DNA from: Bacillota bacterium
Lineage (GTDB): Bacteria > Bacillota > Sulfobacillia > Thermaerobacterales > Thermaerobacteraceae
NCBI GenBank assembly: GCA_003242195.1
Contig: QGUQ01000045.1
Location: 1-9,863, forward strand
Reading direction: 5' to 3'
DNA length: 9,863 bases
Shown here one piece after another: positions 6,047 to 9,863 of the stretch; the stretch's first letter is position 1; each line of letters begins with the position of its first letter. The notes under the pieces were generated by a model, which worked only from the letters and a program-made list of their open reading frames with translations, did no database searches and was not told the DNA's origin. The position numbers and the translations under genes are program-made.

Positions 6047-8284
6047 ATGCCGCAGGTGGGACATGCCCTGACGGTGGCCGCATTCGCGCTGGCCGTTGCC
6101 CTGGCCCTGTGGGCGCCGCTGGAGCCCCGCTGGCACCGGCGCTGGCCGCGGGTTCCGGCGTCGCAATGGATTGCCACGCTGCTGTTCATCGCCACCACGG
6201 CCGCCGTCGGCATCCTGGTCTACGCCCTCTTCACCGATGACTTCCGCTTCGCCTACGTGGCCGCCCAGTCCAGCCGCTACATGCCGGCTCCGTACAAGAT
6301 CAGCGCCCTGTGGGCGGGCCAGGAGGGGTCCCTGCTCTTCTGGCTCTGGCTCCTCAGCGGCTACACGGCGGCCGTGGCCTGGACCGCCCGGCGCGCCGCG
6401 CCGGGGCTGCTACCCTACGCCCTGGGCACGCTGGGGGTCGTCGCCACCTTCTTTGCCCTCCTGGTGGCCTTCGTCGCCAGTCCGTTCGCGCTGCTGCCGG
6501 CCCCGCCCGAGGATGGCAGGGGGATGAACCCGCTCCTCCAGAACCCGTGGATGGTGAGCCACCCGTTCACCCTCTACCTGGGCTACGTGGGCATGGCCGT
6601 GCCCTTCGCCTTCGCCGTGGCCGCCCTGATTACCCGGAACGCCGGCGACACGTGGATTCGGGTAACGCGGCGCTGGACGCTGGTGGCGTGGCTGTTCCTG
6701 TCCGTGGGCATCCTGGTGGGCGGGCGCTGGGCCTATACCGAGCTGGGTTGGGGCGGGGTATGGGCCTGGGATCCCGTGGAGAACGCCGCCCTCATGCCCT
6801 GGCTCCTGGCCACGGCCTTCATCCACTCCTCCCTGGTCCAGGAGAAGAGGGGCATGCTGAAGCGGTGGAACGTGGCCCTGGTCACATTCATCTTCCTTCT
6901 GACCGTCTTCGGCACCTTCATCACGCGCAGCGGCATCCTTTCGTCGGTCCATGCCTTCATCACGTCACCCACCAGTTCCTGGTTCCTCGGTTTCCTGGGC
7001 CTGATGCTGGCCGCGACGGTGTACCTGCTGATCGACCGGGCGCCCCTGTTCCAGGACGAACGGCGGCTGGAGTCCGCCTTCTCCAAGGAAGCGAGTTTCC
7101 TCATCAACAACCTGCTGCTCGCCGGGGCGACCTTCACGGTCTTCTGGGGTACGGTGATGCCCCTGGTCACGCAGCTGTTCGGTGTCCAGGTCTCCGTGGG
7201 GCCGCCCTTCTTCAACCTGGTCAACGTGCCCATCTTCCTGGCGATGATGATCCTCATGGGCGTGGCGCCCCTGCTGGCCTGGCGCAGGGCCTCGTGGCCG
7301 CGGGTGCGCCAGCTGCTGGCGGTGCCCGTTTGGGGGGCCCTGGCGCTGGCGGTGGCCCTGGTCGTCCTGGGCGTGCGGGAGCCGGCGCCGGTGGCGGGCT
7401 TCGCCGTCGCCTTCTTCGTCTCGGCGGCGACCCTGGTGGACGTGGCCGTCGCCTACGCCGCCCGTGTGGAGGCGACGGGCGACCGCTCGCTGCGGGGCCT
7501 CTGGCAGATGCTCAACCGCAACCCGCGCCGGTACGGGGGCTACATCGTCCACCTGGGCGTGGTCCTGATCCTGATCGGCCTGACGGGGATGTACGGGTAC
7601 CAGCGGGTCGAGACGGTGGGCATGGAGCCGGGCGACACCTACGAGCTCGGTGGATACACCATCACCTACCACGGCCTCGGCCGGCGCATCTCCGAAGGGG
7701 TGCCCGCCGTTTACGCCGACCTCACCGTTAGCCAGGATGGACGCTTGATCGGGCGGCTGCAGCCGGAGCGACGGTTCTACCCCGGTTTCGAACAGACCAT
7801 GGGCGCCATTCCCGAAGTGGCCATGATCACCTCCCTGAGTCGCGACCTCTACGTGGTGCTGGGCGGCTGGGAAGGTCAGACGGCCGGGTTCGAGTTCTAC
7901 CTCAACCCCATGGTGGCCTGGATCTGGATCGGGGGCTACCTGCTGGTGGGAGGAACCTTGTTCTCGCTGTGGCCGCGCCCGGCACTGGCGTCGGTACGCG
8001 CCCGCATCATGGCCGAGCTCACGGAGTTGGAGTACGACTACCGCATGGGCAAGATCGGCCGCGAGGAATACGAGAGGCTGCGCCGCGGCCTGGTGGCAGC
8101 GGCCGGGGCGCGCCTTGGCGGCTGGGAGGAAGCCGAGCGGGCGGTGGAGGCGGAGATCGAGGAAGCGGCGGCCCGGCTGCGGGCGGCTGGCGGGTCCGGG
8201 CCCCGGGCGCCAGCGGAGGCGGGCCGCACGTCTGGCCGGCGAGGATCCGTGACGGAGCCGGAGGGAGGCCGCGCCGGTGGCTAG
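6047..8284 (+). CDS. ccmF: Cytochrome c haem lyase subunit CcmF with CcmI-like C-terminal extension
   Basis: CcmF is the integral-membrane core of the System I haem lyase, taking haem from holo-CcmE and attaching it to apocytochrome c. The 745-residue protein has many hydrophobic helices and the WWD haem-handling motif in WAYTELGWGGVWAWDPVENA (228-247). His residues fall where family haem ligands lie: H172 (NPWMVSHPF), H260 (TAFIHSS), H302 (SVHAF) and H502 (YIVHLGV). The C-terminal extracytoplasmic part (520-620) keeps FYPG, SRDLYVVLG and the WIWIGGYLLVGG last helix (626-637). Unusually, residues 655-715 continue into a charged helix, ELTELEYDYRMGKIGREEYE, resembling the cytoplasmic segment of CcmI, followed by a Gly/Arg/Glu-rich tail. 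ATG 6047 has AGGAGG seven bases upstream; GTG 6044 is too close. The end overlaps the next gene by eight bases. Confidence 0.95.
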   Translation: MPQVGHALTVAAFALAVALALWAPLEPRWHRRWPRVPASQWIATLLFIATTAAVGILVYALFTDDFRFAYVAAQSSRYMPAPYKISALWAGQEGSLLFWLWLLSGYTAAVAWTARRAAPGLLPYALGTLGVVATFFALLVAFVASPFALLPAPPEDGRGMNPLLQNPWMVSHPFTLYLGYVGMAVPFAFAVAALITRNAGDTWIRVTRRWTLVAWLFLSVGILVGGRWAYTELGWGGVWAWDPVENAALMPWLLATAFIHSSLVQEKRGMLKRWNVALVTFIFLLTVFGTFITRSGILSSVHAFITSPTSSWFLGFLGLMLAATVYLLIDRAPLFQDERRLESAFSKEASFLINNLLLAGATFTVFWGTVMPLVTQLFGVQVSVGPPFFNLVNVPIFLAMMILMGVAPLLAWRRASWPRVRQLLAVPVWGALALAVALVVLGVREPAPVAGFAVAFFVSAATLVDVAVAYAARVEATGDRSLRGLWQMLNRNPRRYGGYIVHLGVVLILIGLTGMYGYQRVETVGMEPGDTYELGGYTITYHGLGRRISEGVPAVYADLTVSQDGRLIGRLQPERRFYPGFEQTMGAIPEVAMITSLSRDLYVVLGGWEGQTAGFEFYLNPMVAWIWIGGYLLVGGTLFSLWPRPALASVRARIMAELTELEYDYRMGKIGREEYERLRRGLVAAAGARLGGWEEAERAVEAEIEEAAARLRAAGGSGPRAPAEAGRTSGRRGSVTEPEGGRAGG

Positions 8285-9812
8285 CGGGGCGCGACCCGAG
8301 GACGGGCGTCGCCCGGATTCTCCCGGTTCTGCCTCCGCCGCGGCGCGGCGGCGCCGGTGGGTGGCCCTGGCCGCCGTTCTGGTGCTGGCTGCCGCCTTTG
8401 CTGCCGGCGTCCGCCATATGCAGCAGGCGGTGGCGAACCGGCCCCAGGTGGGGCGCCCGGCTCCCGAGTTCACGTTGTCGCGACTGGACGGGGAGCCGGT
8501 CCGCCTGGCCGACCTGCGAGGGCGCGTCGTGCTGCTCAACTTCTGGGCCAGCTGGTGCCCCCCCTGCCGCGAAGAGACGCCCGCCCTGCAAGCCTTCTAC
8601 GAGCGGTACGGCGATCGCGTCGCCTATTACGGCATCAACGTAGCGGAGCCGGTGGACACCGTGCGCCGGTTCCTCACGGAATTCGGCGTCACCTATCCCG
8701 TCCTCCTGGACCGGGAGAGGGAGGTGACGCGGCGCTACGGGGTCACGGCCTTCCCCGAAACCTGGTGGATCGACCGGGACGGTGTCGCCCGGGTGCACTG
8801 GGTGGGGCCCATGACCTTTGAAGACATGCAGCGCCTGTATGAGCAGACGGCTGGCGAGCCCATCGACCCCGAGGGCAACGGGCCGGTGGCCCCTGGCGAG
8901 CGGTTGCTGGACATGGCCGTGGACGGTGCGGGGCGGGCCTGGGCCGCTACCTCCGGTGGTCTATGGCGCAGCGACGACGGCGGCGCCACCTGGCGGCCGG
9001 TGGCGGGACTGCAGGGCGCCGAGGTCACCGCCGTCCTCTGGCTGCCGCCGGCGTCGGGCTCCGCGGCGGGCGGCGGCGGGGGCGCCGGCAGCGGCGGTCC
9101 GGGTGGGAACGCCGAGCCAGGCCGGGGGCGGCTTCTGGTCGCCGGTCCTTCCTTCGGCTTGCGCGTCTCGGAGGATGGCGGGCGCACCTGGCGCGAAGCC
9201 GGTGAGGGCCTGCCGGCTCCGGACGTGATGGCCATCGCGGCCAGCCCCTCGGGGCGCGTCCTGTACGCCTGGGTGGCGGGGGACGGCCTGTACCGGCGGG
9301 ATGACGGCGCGGGCACCGGACGGTGGCAGCAGGTGTCGGGCGACCTCGGTCCGTCCCTGGAGCGGGCGGGCCTGCTGGTGCTGGACGACGAGGGCCGGTA
9401 CCTGCTGGCGGCCACCCGCGGCGGCCTGTTCTACAGCGAGGACGGCGGCCGCACCTGGCGAGAGGCGGGGTTGGAAGAACCGCTGCTGGATGCGGTGCCG
9501 GTGGCGGCGACGCAGGCGGGCGCCGGTGCGGCGGGCGAGGGAGACGCCGTGGCGGGAGCGAGGGGGCCGGTGACGGTCCTCCTGGGAGGGCAGGAGGGCC
9601 TGTGGCGCGCCACGTGGACGGCCGGGGACGGGGCGGGCTCCGCCCGGGTCGAAGCAGCGGCCCGGCTGCCCGCACCGGCCAGGGCCTGGGCGGCCGTGGC
9701 CAGCGCGTCCGGCGGCCGCTACTGGCTGGCTGCCGCGCCCAACGGTGACCTGGTCCGCTCCACCGACGGGGGCGCCCGCTGGGAGTACGTCCGGGGCCGG
9801 CGGGCTCCCTGA
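8277..9812 (+). CDS. Membrane-anchored TlpA/CcmG-like thioredoxin fused to a BNR-repeat beta-propeller
   Basis: Residues 1-27 are Arg-rich and cytoplasmic, 28-45 form a single membrane anchor, and 56-190 form an extracytoplasmic thioredoxin domain: GRPAPEFTLSRLDG (59-72), NFWASWCPPCREE (88-100, redox C94/C97), FYERYGDRVAYYGINV (107-122) and the cis-Pro region AFPETWWIDRDG (158-169). By position after ccmH and ccmF this is the CcmG equivalent that passes electrons for apocytochrome reduction. Residues 205-506 then carry Asp-box (BNR/YCF48-like) repeats: SDDGGATW (232-239), SEDGGRTW (298-305), a degenerate copy near 341-350, SEDGGRTW (387-394) and STDGGARW (495-502), which implies a beta-propeller. 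A Gly-rich linker lies at 261-284 and an Ala/Gly-rich one at 412-430. GTG 8277 has GGAGGGAGG (8260-8268) eight bases upstream. CcmG proteins are normally below 200 residues; the propeller is extra and its ligand is unknown. Confidence 0.92.
   Translation: MASGARPEDGRRPDSPGSASAAARRRRWVALAAVLVLAAAFAAGVRHMQQAVANRPQVGRPAPEFTLSRLDGEPVRLADLRGRVVLLNFWASWCPPCREETPALQAFYERYGDRVAYYGINVAEPVDTVRRFLTEFGVTYPVLLDREREVTRRYGVTAFPETWWIDRDGVARVHWVGPMTFEDMQRLYEQTAGEPIDPEGNGPVAPGERLLDMAVDGAGRAWAATSGGLWRSDDGGATWRPVAGLQGAEVTAVLWLPPASGSAAGGGGGAGSGGPGGNAEPGRGRLLVAGPSFGLRVSEDGGRTWREAGEGLPAPDVMAIAASPSGRVLYAWVAGDGLYRRDDGAGTGRWQQVSGDLGPSLERAGLLVLDDEGRYLLAATRGGLFYSEDGGRTWREAGLEEPLLDAVPVAATQAGAGAAGEGDAVAGARGPVTVLLGGQEGLWRATWTAGDGAGSARVEAAARLPAPARAWAAVASASGGRYWLAAAPNGDLVRSTDGGARWEYVRGRRAP
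9168..9470 (+). repeat. Intragenic duplicated Asp-box segments in the redoxin-propeller gene
   Basis: The 36-base units at 9168-9203 and 9435-9470 both encode SEDGGRTWREAG (residues 298-309 and 387-398) and differ mostly at silent third positions. They are the best-preserved copies of a propeller repeat whose other copies (residues 232-239, about 341-350 and 495-502) have diverged. The silent differences argue for selection on the protein rather than a very recent DNA duplication. Confidence 0.75.
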
Positions 9813-9845
9813 TGGGACCGGGGGCGCGGCAAGGCTGGAACGGGG

Positions 9846-9863
9846 GTGTTTGCTTTGTCGAAC
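9846..9863 (+). CDS. Possible start of the next gene in the cytochrome c maturation cluster (six codons only)
   Basis: After the redoxin-propeller stop, 33 bases of non-coding sequence lead to GTG TTT GCT TTG TCG AAC, open to the window edge. TTG at 9855 in the same frame is an alternative start, with GGGGGTG (9842-9848) seven to eight bases ahead of it. The close spacing suggests operon continuation; a CcdA-type electron-transfer membrane protein would be a natural neighbour, but six codons cannot show that. Confidence 0.25.

Noticed and set aside
4565..6166. 533-codon minus-strand open frame
   Set aside because: It overlaps the DUF1405 gene out of frame and lies antisense to ccmH, both of which have clear family motifs. 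It is Arg/Pro/Gly-rich and starts without a ribosome binding site.
6965..8539. 524-codon minus-strand open frame opposite ccmF and the redoxin gene
   Set aside because: A shadow of two well-recognised genes; His/Gln/Arg-rich composition typical of antisense frames.

Overview
This GC-rich window (roughly 70% G+C by eye) looks like the chromosome of a high-GC, probably thermophilic Gram-positive bacterium of the Firmicutes/Clostridia type (Thermaerobacter- or Symbiobacterium-like). That is an inference. It rests on a SleB-type cell-wall hydrolase, a DUF1405 (YpjA-like) membrane protein, strong AGGAGG-type ribosome binding sites, frequent GTG starts and a WalR-like operator. No phage, IS, CRISPR, tRNA or rRNA signal was seen, so this is ordinary housekeeping chromosome with some unusual protein architectures.

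Left part (1-3536). A truncated RNA ligase gene, rtcB, runs leftward out of the window. It is separated by a 284-base divergent spacer from a rightward pair: a MoaD-MoaE fusion (molybdopterin synthase, both subunits in one chain) and a COG1078/SAMHD1-like HD phosphohydrolase whose start region overlaps the moaE stop. The spacer holds an AT-rich island with TGTGATA direct repeats and a GC-rich foldable segment, but no convincing gene.

Middle (3537-4740). A separate unit encodes a membrane-anchored or secreted SleB-like cell-wall hydrolase. Its promoter region contains a perfect match to the WalR consensus, TGTTAC-N5-TGTTAC, and the gene ends at a perfect 15-bp hairpin terminator with a UNCG-type tetraloop.

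Right part (4741-9863). A DUF1405 membrane protein gene (leftward) is divergent from a tightly packed cytochrome c maturation (System I) operon: ccmH, then ccmF with a CcmI-like C-terminal extension, then a membrane-anchored TlpA/CcmG-like redoxin fused to a BNR-repeat beta-propeller. A further gene may begin in the last 18 bases. The logic of this unit is that the redoxin and CcmH keep apocytochrome CxxCH thiols reduced and presented outside the membrane, while CcmF ligates haem. DUF1405 genes also sit beside cytochrome bc genes in Bacillus, which fits the respiratory context.

The most interesting items are the redoxin-propeller fusion, the CcmF-CcmI-like fusion, the WalR-like operator at the hydrolase promoter, and the MoaD-MoaE fusion with its buried Gly-Gly.
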